From JBHJGP01 sp050331695 (GTDB lineage: Bacteria > Pseudomonadota > Alphaproteobacteria > Geminicoccales > Geminicoccaceae): DNA of 64,000 nt. The position numbers and the translations under genes were made by a program. The DNA lies in contig JBHJGP010000025.1 in assembly GCA_050331695.1 (NCBI GenBank), positions 124,001 through 188,000 of the forward strand, read 5' to 3'. Under the pieces are notes generated by a model, which was not told the DNA's origin, did not search any database, and saw nothing but the letters and a program-made list of their open reading frames with translations. Below are positions 18,577 to 26,229 of this stretch, one piece after another. Each line of letters begins with the position of its first letter. Position 1 is the first letter of the stretch.

Positions 18577-20892
18577 ATGGCCCTGACGGTCTTGGTCATC
18601 GATGATGACAGGGATGATTTCCTGATCATCAAGGAATTGCTCGAAGCCCAGAGCGAGCCTTCGATCGACCTGTTATGGGCCGACAATGACGAGGCCGGCC
18701 TCAAGCTCTTGATGACGGAGGACATTGATGTCGCGATCGTCGATGTTTATATCGGGCCGGTTTCCGGACTGACCTTCGTCCGCAACATGCACGAGATCGG
18801 CTGCGGCATACCGATGATCTTGATCACCGGTGCCAATGACGACGAACTCGACCGCTCGGCTCGCGCCAGTGGCGCGTCCTTCTATCTGGAAAAACAAGAC
18901 CTGACCGCCGACCGGCTGGAGCGGGCGGTTCGCTATTCCCTCGCCCAGAAACCCGCGCGCAACGCCGGCGCCGAGGCCATGATGCAAGGCCTGACGGCCG
19001 ATCACGATCGACAGGGACCGTTCGTCCAGCCGACCTGCCTGCCAAGACCCGGATTGGATGAGACGGCCACGCCCGGCCCCAGGTCGGCCGCCCGCGAGGG
19101 GTCTTCGACGATCGCCGGCTCGGCAACGCCGCAGGTGCCGCGCATTCTGATGATCGAAGACGATCAGGACGACTACTACCTGACCCGCGAGCTGTTGGCG
19201 GAAGTGTTCGGTGGCGCCCTCGACTTGGAATGGGCCTCCTCATGGAAGTCCGGCCAGGAAGCCATCGGCCGCGGCGAACATGATGTGGTCATCATTGACT
19301 TTCGGCTCGGCGACAAGAACGGCCTCGAACTGGTGAACGAGGCCATTCATCTGGACTGCCGGGCGCCGTTCATCGTCCTTACCGGCGAAAACGACCGGGA
19401 AACGGATCTGGCGGCGATGCGCGCGGGCGCCACCGATTACCTGGTGAAGGGTGAGATTACGGCGCATCTGCTGGATCGGGCGATCCGTTACGCGATCGAG
19501 CGCCATCGGGCCGAGCTTCGCCTGACGGAACTGGCGCAGTTCGATCAGCTGACCGGTCTCGCCAACCGATACTTGTTCCGAGATTTCCTGACCCGAAGCC
19601 TCGAGCGGGCAAAGCGCCACGACCACTATGTCGCCCTCCTGCTGATCGATCTGGACCGGTTCAAGGCGGTCAATGACACCTACGGTCATGGCGCCGGAGA
19701 CCGACTTTTGCAGCGTATCGCCGATCGGCTCAAACAGTGGGTCAGGCGCGGCGATCTCGTGGCGCGCCTCGGCGGCGACGAATTCACGATCGTCCTGACC
19801 GACATCGAGGACGTGGACCGTCTCGGCGCCAAGGCCGAGCAGATCGCCGAGATCCTGAAGACGCCGGTCGATATCGGGGTTGCCGAAGTCGATGTTGGCG
19901 GGAGCATCGGGATAGCGGTTTTCCCCGGCGACGCGGATACCGTCGATGAACTCATCGTCAGCGCCGACACGGCCATGTACGCTGCCAAGCAGCAGCGATC
20001 CAGCAGCTACCATTTCTACACAAGCGAGATGCGCTCGCGAGCAAGCCGGCGGCTGGAACTGGAGAAAGGCCTCCGCGAGGCGCTTGTCGAGGACCAGTTC
20101 GAGCTGGTCTATCAGCCGCAAATCGATCTGGATAACGGCAGCCTCATAGGCTTTGAAGCCCTGCTTCGCTGGCACCACCCGAAACTAGGCCGTGTATCAC
20201 CCAGCGAATTCATCAAACTCGCCGAGGAGAGCAGTCTGATCCTGCCCATCGGTGACTGGGTGATCGAGACCAGCTGCTCGCAATTGGCCGCCTGGCGCGA
20301 TGCCGGTCTGCCGCCGGTTCATGTGGCGGTCAATTTCTCGGCGCGACAGTTCAATGATCCCTCGCTGGCCGAGCGCGTGGCCCATACGTTGCAACGCTAC
20401 GATCTGGCGCCGGAATGGCTCGAAGTCGAAATCACCGAGAGCGATATCCTGCAGCAGCCGATCCAGGTGCGTGAGCTTCTGAAGCAGTTCGCCGAACACG
20501 GCATCCGGGTCGCTCTCGACGATTTCGGAACCGGATACTCGTCGCTCAATCACCTCCGGTCATTTCCCGGCGCGCTGATCAAGATCGACCAGTCATTCAT
20601 CCACAACATCACCTCGGATGCCCACGATCTGGCAATCGTGCAGTCCGTGATCGCCATGGCCCACAATCTCGATCTCAAGGTCGTGGCCGAAGGTGTGGAA
20701 CGGGCCGATCAACTGGCCTATCTGCTGCACCAGGGATGCGACGTTGTGCAGGGCTTTTATTTCGGACGACCGATGCCGGTGAGTGACATTACGCCCGAGT
20801 TTTTCGCAAAACGTTTTTTACAGCCCGGTCAAACGACCGACAGGCTGGTCAGGATGGACAATCAACCGACGCTGCAGCGTCTTCGCGCCTAG
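18577..20892 (+). CDS. REC-REC-GGDEF-EAL cyclic-di-GMP enzyme
   Basis: A 771-residue protein with two receiver domains (phospho-acceptors Asp56 in DVAIVDVYIG and Asp241 in DVVIIDFRLG), a GGDEF domain with an intact GGDEF at 399-403 and an RRGD I-site five residues before it, and an EAL domain with FEALLRW, DDFGTGYSSL and EGVE motifs. Both catalytic halves look intact, so the protein could make or break c-di-GMP according to its state. The two receivers are separated by a flexible linker of about 60 residues. It is the third gene of the kinase/Rcp1 operon and is the likely output of that phosphorelay. It ends with TAG. Confidence 0.92.
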   Translation: MALTVLVIDDDRDDFLIIKELLEAQSEPSIDLLWADNDEAGLKLLMTEDIDVAIVDVYIGPVSGLTFVRNMHEIGCGIPMILITGANDDELDRSARASGASFYLEKQDLTADRLERAVRYSLAQKPARNAGAEAMMQGLTADHDRQGPFVQPTCLPRPGLDETATPGPRSAAREGSSTIAGSATPQVPRILMIEDDQDDYYLTRELLAEVFGGALDLEWASSWKSGQEAIGRGEHDVVIIDFRLGDKNGLELVNEAIHLDCRAPFIVLTGENDRETDLAAMRAGATDYLVKGEITAHLLDRAIRYAIERHRAELRLTELAQFDQLTGLANRYLFRDFLTRSLERAKRHDHYVALLLIDLDRFKAVNDTYGHGAGDRLLQRIADRLKQWVRRGDLVARLGGDEFTIVLTDIEDVDRLGAKAEQIAEILKTPVDIGVAEVDVGGSIGIAVFPGDADTVDELIVSADTAMYAAKQQRSSSYHFYTSEMRSRASRRLELEKGLREALVEDQFELVYQPQIDLDNGSLIGFEALLRWHHPKLGRVSPSEFIKLAEESSLILPIGDWVIETSCSQLAAWRDAGLPPVHVAVNFSARQFNDPSLAERVAHTLQRYDLAPEWLEVEITESDILQQPIQVRELLKQFAEHGIRVALDDFGTGYSSLNHLRSFPGALIKIDQSFIHNITSDAHDLAIVQSVIAMAHNLDLKVVAEGVERADQLAYLLHQGCDVVQGFYFGRPMPVSDITPEFFAKRFLQPGQTTDRLVRMDNQPTLQRLRA

Positions 20893-21399
20893 ATTTTCTT
20901 GTGAAAAACCGTGTCATGCGGCTTGCTCTTTCGAGCGGCATAAGTTGTGCCCTAAAATATTCGCTGTGGGCCACGAGACCTTTTCTCTGAGCTCCGCGGC
21001 GGCTGGGTTTGCTGACACTTTCTCCTGTTGTCGATCGATCGGGGAGGTCGGAACCTAACGTTTCAGCTCGAAAGATCATTGACGACAAGCCAAAGACGAC
21101 AGGTCGATCGCATGGGCCATGAACGGCAGGATGACGGCATGCGTTTCTTATGCGGCAGTGCTGACTGGCCGACCAGCCCGCCATATGGCGAAACCAATTG
21201 GATTAAGCGCCGTTCAGTTACCCCGGTTGGAACACACGGTTCGCGTTTGGCGGTCCACAGGTTACTCTGATCGCTGCAATCGCTTCGTCGTCCGATCGTT
21301 CTCGTCTTCGCCTGTGGCCGCAGAAACTTGCCGGCCGAGGCCTTTGGTACTGATGATCTGTGTGCGTGTGCTTTCCGAATCCTTTAGGTCAGTCTGCCG
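20893..21399. other. Intergenic region, no supported gene
   Basis: About 500 bases between the convergent GGDEF-EAL and GFA-domain genes. Both strands were read; the short open frames here have no recognisable motifs and poor ribosome sites. No convincing terminator stem with a T tract was seen. Confidence 0.5.
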
Positions 21400-21846
21400 T
21401 CACCTTGTCTCCCGGTTGAGCTTTGACCGCGAGGTCGCGCTGAAACGCTCCAAGCTGTAATCGATCGGGAGCCAGGTCAGACGCTGCGCCTCATGGGCAT
21501 GAAGCTGGGGAGCGAGGTCATTGGCTTGGTCGAGAATGCCGATCGCCACGTAAACCTGCCCCGGCAGATAGGCGAACCGTCCGGCGAGCGGCGACCCGCA
21601 AACGCTGCAGAAGGTCCGGGATACACCGGGGCTGACGGCCACCTTGTGGCCTTCATCCGGCGAGAACGTAACCGCTGCTTCATCGAAAGCGGCGAACGCC
21701 GCAACGGGTGCACCAGTGAACCGTCGGCAGTCGATGCAATGGCAATAGGCGATCGCTTGGGGTTTGCGCGTCGCGCTGATCGTGGTCGAGCCGCAATAGC
21801 AGCGACCCGTAATCACCGCCGGAATATTTTGGCCCGAATTCGCCAC
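21400..21846 (-). CDS. GFA/CENP-V domain zinc protein
   Basis: A 148-residue protein of the GFA (glutathione-dependent formaldehyde-activating) family. It has the zinc ligand pattern Cys16-x-Cys18, Cys35-x-Cys37-x2-Cys40 and Cys80-x2-Cys83 (GRCYCGS, YCHCIDCRRFTGA, FCSVCGSPL). It starts with GTG at 21846. The family includes glutathione adduct-binding proteins, but most members have no proven enzyme activity. It stands alone, flanked by gene-poor sequence on both sides. Confidence 0.85.
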   Translation of the reverse strand: MANSGQNIPAVITGRCYCGSTTISATRKPQAIAYCHCIDCRRFTGAPVAAFAAFDEAAVTFSPDEGHKVAVSPGVSRTFCSVCGSPLAGRFAYLPGQVYVAIGILDQANDLAPQLHAHEAQRLTWLPIDYSLERFSATSRSKLNRETR

Positions 21847-22778
21847 GGTTTTCTCCCAGTCAGCCTGTCGATTACCCGTCTGCGGGCCAGCAAGTAATCA
21901 GGGCTGAACAGTTCAATCGTTCAGGCCGGCCCCCGTGAGAACGCCTTTGATAGCGAAGGCTTACCTCGCTGCTCCAGCGACCGCCACCATCGGCCCTGAT
22001 GGTTTGGGCATTTCAGCGACTATTGACGCTGAATTCGAACAGTTTCGGCGAGTGTTTGACAAAAATCATCTGGTCGCCTTGCATGACCGCATGGATTGAC
22101 CTGTGATTAAAAACCTATCGTCAAAAGACAAAAGCGTGATTCGTCTGTTTTGCACGTAGCCGCTTGCCGATCTCGTTCGTCACGTTACCCCAGCAGGGCC
22201 AAAGCGCCAGAACGTCTACGTCGAAGACGGCAACTTAAACTTGAAGAAGCACCCGATGTTCTACGCCGGGAGCAGGGCCGGCTGCCACAATCTGATGCTG
22301 GCGCCTGATGCCGACCAAGCCCAAGCGATGCCGGTACCTTCGGACTAGGGTTGGCTCCGCCGTTGCTTCGCTGACACACCCGGCAGCGTATGCGTTGGGT
22401 CGACGCTCGGCTCCGAACCAACAAGCCATCTCCGTCGGCCGTGCATCCGTTCGGCCGCGATGAACGAAACTGGTCCACATCCTAAGGTTCTCGATTTCTC
22501 GCTCAAACTGGCGCGTCCTCGCGCGTTCGGCGGGCTGAGACGGGCAGATGATCAAGCGTGGCGGGGCATCGCCGGCCGAGCCGATCGTCGGCTTAGGGCA
22601 TCTCCCACCCCGGAACACGTAAAGGACCTTCGGGTCCATGTTGAAGAGCTCACTGAGGAAGCGGAAGCGCTCACCGCATTTCCTCAGGCTGAGACCGCCG
22701 GCCGGTCAGGTCGCTCGCCTGGCTTTGGAAGAAGTCGTGGAAATCTGATCGAAACACGCTACCGCCCCGGAAATGTGG
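21847..22778. other. Gene-poor stretch with short degenerate coding fragments
   Basis: No intact gene is supported. Two fragments look more protein-like than background: a plus-strand frame at 21935-22099 (starting VRTPLIAKAYLAAP and ending VALHDRMD before TGA) and one at about 22149-22346 (PLADLVRHVTP... ending MPVPSD before TAG). Neither was recognised. They may be remains of genes lost during rearrangement, since the repeats at 22779 and 24013 lie just to the right. Confidence 0.35.
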
Positions 22779-22836
22779 TCCTAAGCCCGGGAACGAAGAC
22801 CAGGAGAGGGTGCGTTAGGTGAACCGTGACCGTAAC
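22779..22836 (-). repeat. Left copy of a diverged direct repeat bracketing the DUF6428/arsR segment
   Basis: This 58-base stretch aligns without gaps to 24013-24070 at about 42 positions (72%), beginning TCCTAAGCCCGGGAACGA here and TCCTAAGCCCGGGAGCGA there and ending CCGTAA in both. The right-hand ends also match the repeat units near 7.5 kb in reverse complement. The sequence between here and 23058 contains no supported gene. Confidence 0.5.
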
Positions 22837-23058
22837 ACCGAACGTTCTGCCCGAAACCCGGACGTTTCGGCAACAAATGGGGGCGTCTCCAAACAACCGA
22901 ATTGTTTAGACACGCTCGAGCCCGGCTCAATTCGAAGCTGCTGTAGGCGTCCATCCCGCTACCGTGCGTCACCAACCTGTGAGAGGACGGGACGCAGGCT
23001 AACAACAAAAACGGCTCGGTGCATCTCTGAGCATCGTCTGCGGTAAGAGGTGTCATCG

Positions 23059-23529
23059 TCACGCGCAGCACACGCTGGGCTTCGATCCACAACATCCAGA
23101 GGCCCCGGTAAATTGTCTCCATTCGATCGCGGGCTTGCAGTGCGCCCGAACCGGTCTCAGCCCCAAGGTGACGATGCCGTCTTCAAGCTTTGGTTCGGTC
23201 GGTTCGAAGATCTGCATACCGACGTTTCCATGGGCAAATTCCACCCGCAAAGGGCTGGAACCCAGACCGTCGAGGTGACGGGCGCTCTGAGCGAGGATTT
23301 TTGAAAACTTTCCGACCGTCATGTGCGCCCCGCCTTCTCCATCGAGAAGCTGTAGCGTGGCTTCGGTCCATGCGCTCTTCCGGGCGCCGCAATCGACGCT
23401 GACGATTTGGGCCATTTTGAGCTCGGTCACGTGGTAGCCGGGACCGATCGTTCCACCCTCGGTTGTGAACTCCAGGGGAGCGTCGCCGGGCAAGGCTCGG
23501 GTCAAAGCCAGCAGATCGTCGGGGGTCAC
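23059..23529 (-). CDS. DUF6428 family protein (arsenic-locus associated)
   Basis: A protein of about 156 residues resembling DUF6428 members: TPDDLLALTRALPGDAPLEF at the start, GPGYHVTELKMA and DCGARKSAWTEATLQLLDG in the middle, MTVGKFSKILAQS, and a cysteine-rich end (SGCCGSKPSVCCA). This family is commonly found beside ArsR regulators and arsenic detoxification genes, but its biochemical role is not established. I chose the GTG at 23529, because an open frame continuing to 23592 would run through the palindromic operator and into the divergent arsR promoter. No arsenate reductase, ArsB/Acr3 or ArsM gene is present nearby. Confidence 0.7.
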   Translation of the reverse strand: MTPDDLLALTRALPGDAPLEFTTEGGTIGPGYHVTELKMAQIVSVDCGARKSAWTEATLQLLDGEGGAHMTVGKFSKILAQSARHLDGLGSSPLRVEFAHGNVGMQIFEPTEPKLEDGIVTLGLRPVRAHCKPAIEWRQFTGASGCCGSKPSVCCA

Positions 23530-23543
23530 TGTTTGACCTTTCG

Positions 23544-23561
23544 TTTCAAGAATTCTTGAAA
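23544..23561. promoter_or_regulatory. 18-bp perfect palindrome, probable ArsR operator
   Basis: TTTCAAGAATTCTTGAAA is a perfect inverted repeat located between the divergent DUF6428 and arsR starts. It matches the TTCAA-N6-TTGAA type of site bound by ArsR/SmtB repressors. Its position would let one site control both genes. Confidence 0.75.
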
Positions 23562-23586
23562 TACCATTATCTGGAGTGAACTGACA

Positions 23587-23604
23587 TTTCAAGAGTATTT
23601 GAAC
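23587..23604. promoter_or_regulatory. Second, imperfect ArsR-type operator abutting the arsR start
   Basis: TTTCAAGAGTATTTGAAC has the same half-site spacing as the perfect palindrome 43 bases upstream, with mismatches in the right arm. It ends one base before the arsR ATG, covering its ribosome-binding region. Confidence 0.55.
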
Positions 23605-23605
23605 T

Positions 23606-23932
23606 ATGGACGAGGCTGGCGCGGTCGCGGCGTTCGCATCGCTCTCGAATGCGACCCGGCTCCGGATGCTGAGAGAGCTTGTGGCCGCCGGTCCGGACGG
23701 CCGATGTGCCGGAGACCTGGCAGCCGCCGTGGGAGCGAGCCCCTCCGGGGCTTCGTTTCATCTTTCCAACATGTCGCACGCCGGCCTGATCAGGTCCGTT
23801 CAGAACGCCCGAAAGGTCACCTACCGTGCCGACTTCGAGGCCATCGGCGCGATGATCCGCTACTTCATGGACGACTGCTGCTCGAGCAACGACAGGATCC
23901 GCGCGTGTTGCCTTGGCCAAAAGAGCTGCTGA
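23606..23932 (+). CDS. arsR: ArsR-family arsenic-responsive repressor
   Basis: A 108-residue winged-helix repressor of the ArsR/SmtB family: ATRLRMLRELV (helix 2), the recognition region GASPSGASFHLSNMSHAGLI, and the wing VQNARKVTYRAD. The C-terminus carries Cys91-Cys92 (DDCCSS), Cys101-Cys102 and Cys108. A C-terminal cysteine cluster of this kind binds As(III) in several ArsR proteins. A palindromic operator lies upstream and the gene is divergent from DUF6428. No structural arsenic genes follow, so the operon looks incomplete here. It ends with TGA. Confidence 0.85.
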   Translation: MDEAGAVAAFASLSNATRLRMLRELVAAGPDGRCAGDLAAAVGASPSGASFHLSNMSHAGLIRSVQNARKVTYRADFEAIGAMIRYFMDDCCSSNDRIRACCLGQKSC

Positions 23933-24012
23933 CGGACGCCTTTCTCACAAAAGGGAGCGGCGGCCGGTCCCAACGCTGCAACGGCGCCAATTCACGGTAA
24001 TCGAGAACGCGC

Positions 24013-24070
24013 TCCTAAGCCCGGGAGCGACGGACAGAATTAAGTGCATTTAGTAAACTGTCACCGTAAT
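24013..24070 (-). repeat. Right copy of the direct repeat, plus two further related units to 24172
   Basis: This copy matches 22779-22836 (see that entry). Its reverse complement begins ATTACGGTGACAGTTTACTAAAT and matches the units near 7.5 kb. Two shorter related motifs follow: 24081-24095 (GGTCACCGCAATCGG) and 24157-24172 (CTGTTCACCGTAACTG). Serial motifs of this kind are typical of transposase-binding ends, but no transposase is present. No gene is supported in 23933-24263. Confidence 0.55.
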
Positions 24071-24124
24071 CGCGTAATTAGGTCACCGCAATCGGCTAAC
24101 CTAACTCAAAAAATGCCGGTTCTC

Positions 24125-24162
24125 GAACTTTAGGAGGTTCTCCTGAGCTTTATAAGCTGTTC
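24125..24162. other. Compact double hairpin closed by a short outer stem
   Basis: Two perfect hairpins lie one base apart, AGGAG-GTT-CTCCT (24132-24144) and AGCTT-TAT-AAGCT (24146-24158). They are enclosed by GAAC (24125-24128) and GTTC (24159-24162), giving a small three-way junction shape. It overlaps the last repeat unit and lies about 100 bases upstream of the NsrR-like gene. Confidence 0.45.
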
Positions 24163-24263
24163 ACCGTAACTGCTGACACAAGGCGGTGGCGCGCCCATGT
24201 CACAAAACGGTTGCATCGCTCGCCAAATTAAATAAGTATCAAAAATACCGATTAGGTGTCCTC

Positions 24264-24710
24264 GTGAAACTGACTTTCCATGCCGACTACGCTCTTAGAG
24301 TCTTGCTCTTTCTTCGTGTCGCTCGGGAGCGACGCGGGACCGTGGCGGAGATCGCCAAGGCTCACAACGTGTCTCGCAATCACCTTGACAAAGTCGTTCA
24401 ACGGATGGTGGGGGCCGGTTTCATACGAACGTCGAAGGGGCGGGGCGGTGGCGTTCGGCTCGAGCGAGATCCAACTACAATCATCGTCGGCGACGTCATT
24501 CGCGCCATGGAAGACGATCTGGCGATCGTCGAGTGCCTCGGGCATGCCCGATTCTGCCGGGTCGCCGGTGTCTGCGGTGCGAGAAATGTCTTCGCAAAAG
24601 CGCTCGAAGCGTATTTCGCGGTTTTGGACGCGGCGACGCTCGAAGATATCGCCACGAATACAGATGGGCTTCGCGGTGCGCTGAAGCTCATTCCTGGCGG
24701 ACAATTATAG
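24264..24710 (+). CDS. NsrR-like Rrf2-family iron-sulfur transcription regulator
   Basis: A protein of about 148 residues. It opens KLTFHADYALRVLLFL, typical of Rrf2/NsrR repressors, has the recognition helix VSRNHLDKVVQRM and the wing GRGGGVRL, and carries Cys91, Cys98 and Cys104 (VECLGHARFCRVAGVC), the three-cysteine pattern that binds a nitric-oxide-sensitive cluster in NsrR. I chose the GTG at 24264 because the family begins at this point; an upstream GTG (24186) would add 26 unrelated residues. A weak dyad (GTATcaaaaATAC, 24238-24250) lies just upstream. The acyl-CoA dehydrogenase-like gene follows 76 bases later and is its probable target. It ends with TAG. Confidence 0.8.
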   Translation: MKLTFHADYALRVLLFLRVARERRGTVAEIAKAHNVSRNHLDKVVQRMVGAGFIRTSKGRGGGVRLERDPTTIIVGDVIRAMEDDLAIVECLGHARFCRVAGVCGARNVFAKALEAYFAVLDAATLEDIATNTDGLRGALKLIPGGQL

Positions 24711-24786
24711 AAGACTGTGCGCCCGTAATAAAAACGAAATACGGCCGCGCGGGAGTGAGAGTTGACGGAGCCTAGGGAGGTAAATC

Positions 24787-26088
24787 ATGTCGATCGATTT
24801 CGAAATGACGGCCGAGCAGAAGAAACTCAAATATCAGGTGCGCGAGTTCGCGCAGGAGGTCGTGAAGCCCTGTGCGGAAAGGGGTGATGCGGCGACTGAC
24901 CCGCAAGAGGCCTTCGTGGCGATGAAGCCGGCTTTCGAGGAAGCCTATAAGTTCGGCCTGCCGATCAGCTTCTTGCCGAAGGAGTATGGCGGCGGCGGCA
25001 TGTCGAATGTCGATTTGATGATCGCCGCGGAGGAGCTGTGCGCCGTCGACCCGGGTTTCCCCACGATCGTGCTCGTCAATGGATTGGCGCTGATGCCGCT
25101 CACCTGGTTCGGCTCCGAGGAGCAGCGTCGAAAGTGGATTGGTCAAGCCTGCGGCGGAAAGCACGACTACCTGGGCGGTTGGGTCGTGAGCGAACGCGGC
25201 GGGACGGCGAACTTCGACCATCCAAGCCCAAACGCCGGGATTCAGTTGGTCGCGGAGCATGACAAGGCCAACGGCGAGTATGTGATTAACGGCGAGAAGC
25301 ATTGGCCGTGCAATGCGGGCGGCTGGGATCTCAAAGGTGCCGACACCAATCTCTGCATTGTTCGGACGGATCGAACGAAAGGAGGGAAGGAAGGGCTGAG
25401 CGCGATCCTCGTCGACCGCGGCACGCCCGGGATCGAGAATGAACTGATCGACAAGATCGGCCATCGGACGTGCTAGAACGTGACCATGACGTTCCGCAAC
25501 GTCCGCGTTCCGGAAGAGAACGCATTCGCCATCGGCGACGGCGACTTGTTGATCAACCGAAACTTCACCTGGTCTGGACCGGTTGCCAGCATCGCATCGG
25601 TAGGCGTTGCCCGCGGCGCTTATGAATTCGCGTTGAAGTGGACTAAGACGTTCACAGGCGGCGGGGCGGGCCCGATCATCAATTACCAAGCCGTTGGCAA
25701 CTTGCTGACAGAGGTGGCTGCGAAAATCAAAGCTGGACGCGCCATGTGCTGGAAGGCCGCTCACTACATGGACAAGTTCGATAGCGAAGGTCAGGCGCTT
25801 GGCGGCATGAACAAAACCTTCTGCGGCGACCTTATGCAAACCGTGGTTTTCGATTGCATGCGCATCGTTGGTGTGAACGCGCTCGACAAGAAGTTTCCAA
25901 TGGAAAAGTACCTGCGCGAGTCGATCGTTTTCCCGCTTTACGACGCGGGGAACCTGGCTATGCAGCGGCGCAAGGCGTGGGGCGTGATGGCCGACGAAGG
26001 CTTTACGATCGACAAGTTCGTCGATTGCGAGCTGATTCCATTCAAAAAATCGATGGAAGGCTACGGGGTCGTGAGCGAAGCATCGTAG
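24787..26088 (+). pseudogene. Acyl-CoA dehydrogenase superfamily enzyme with in-frame TAG at codon 230
   Basis: Two open segments in the same frame (24787-25473 and 25477-26088) form one 433-residue flavoenzyme. The first gives the N-terminal helical and beta domains (FLPKEYGGGGM, GGWVVSERGGTANFDHPS), the second the C-terminal helical domain. They are joined by IGHRTC-TAG-NVTMTFRNVRVPEENAF; relatives have RTCQN, so CAG probably became TAG (25474-25476). In the C-terminal domain the usual catalytic glutamate position reads PLYDAGN, so Asp386 replaces Glu. Aspartate at this site is a hallmark of nitroalkane oxidases, a branch of this superfamily. The strong GGGAGGT ribosome site and the NsrR-like regulator upstream support co-regulation. 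Substrate unproven. Confidence 0.75.
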
Positions 26089-26229
26089 GCGCAAGCAATT
26101 AAGAAACGTAGTCGAACAAATTGGTGTCTGCCTTAGTTGGCTACCGGCAACCAATTACCATTCGAGTCCGCTAAGTCCCGAAGACGCAAGTGCAGGTGGC
26201 TCTTTCGACAACGAAAACGACCGAAAGAA

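Noticed and set aside
22460..22822. A 120-residue plus-strand open frame in the gene-poor region
   Set aside because: No motif, no ribosome site and a composition typical of chance frames; it overlaps the diverged repeat.
7498..24172. A complete composite transposon between the inverted repeat clusters
   Set aside because: No transposase or integrase gene lies at or between the clusters, and the enclosed operons have the same composition as the rest of the window.
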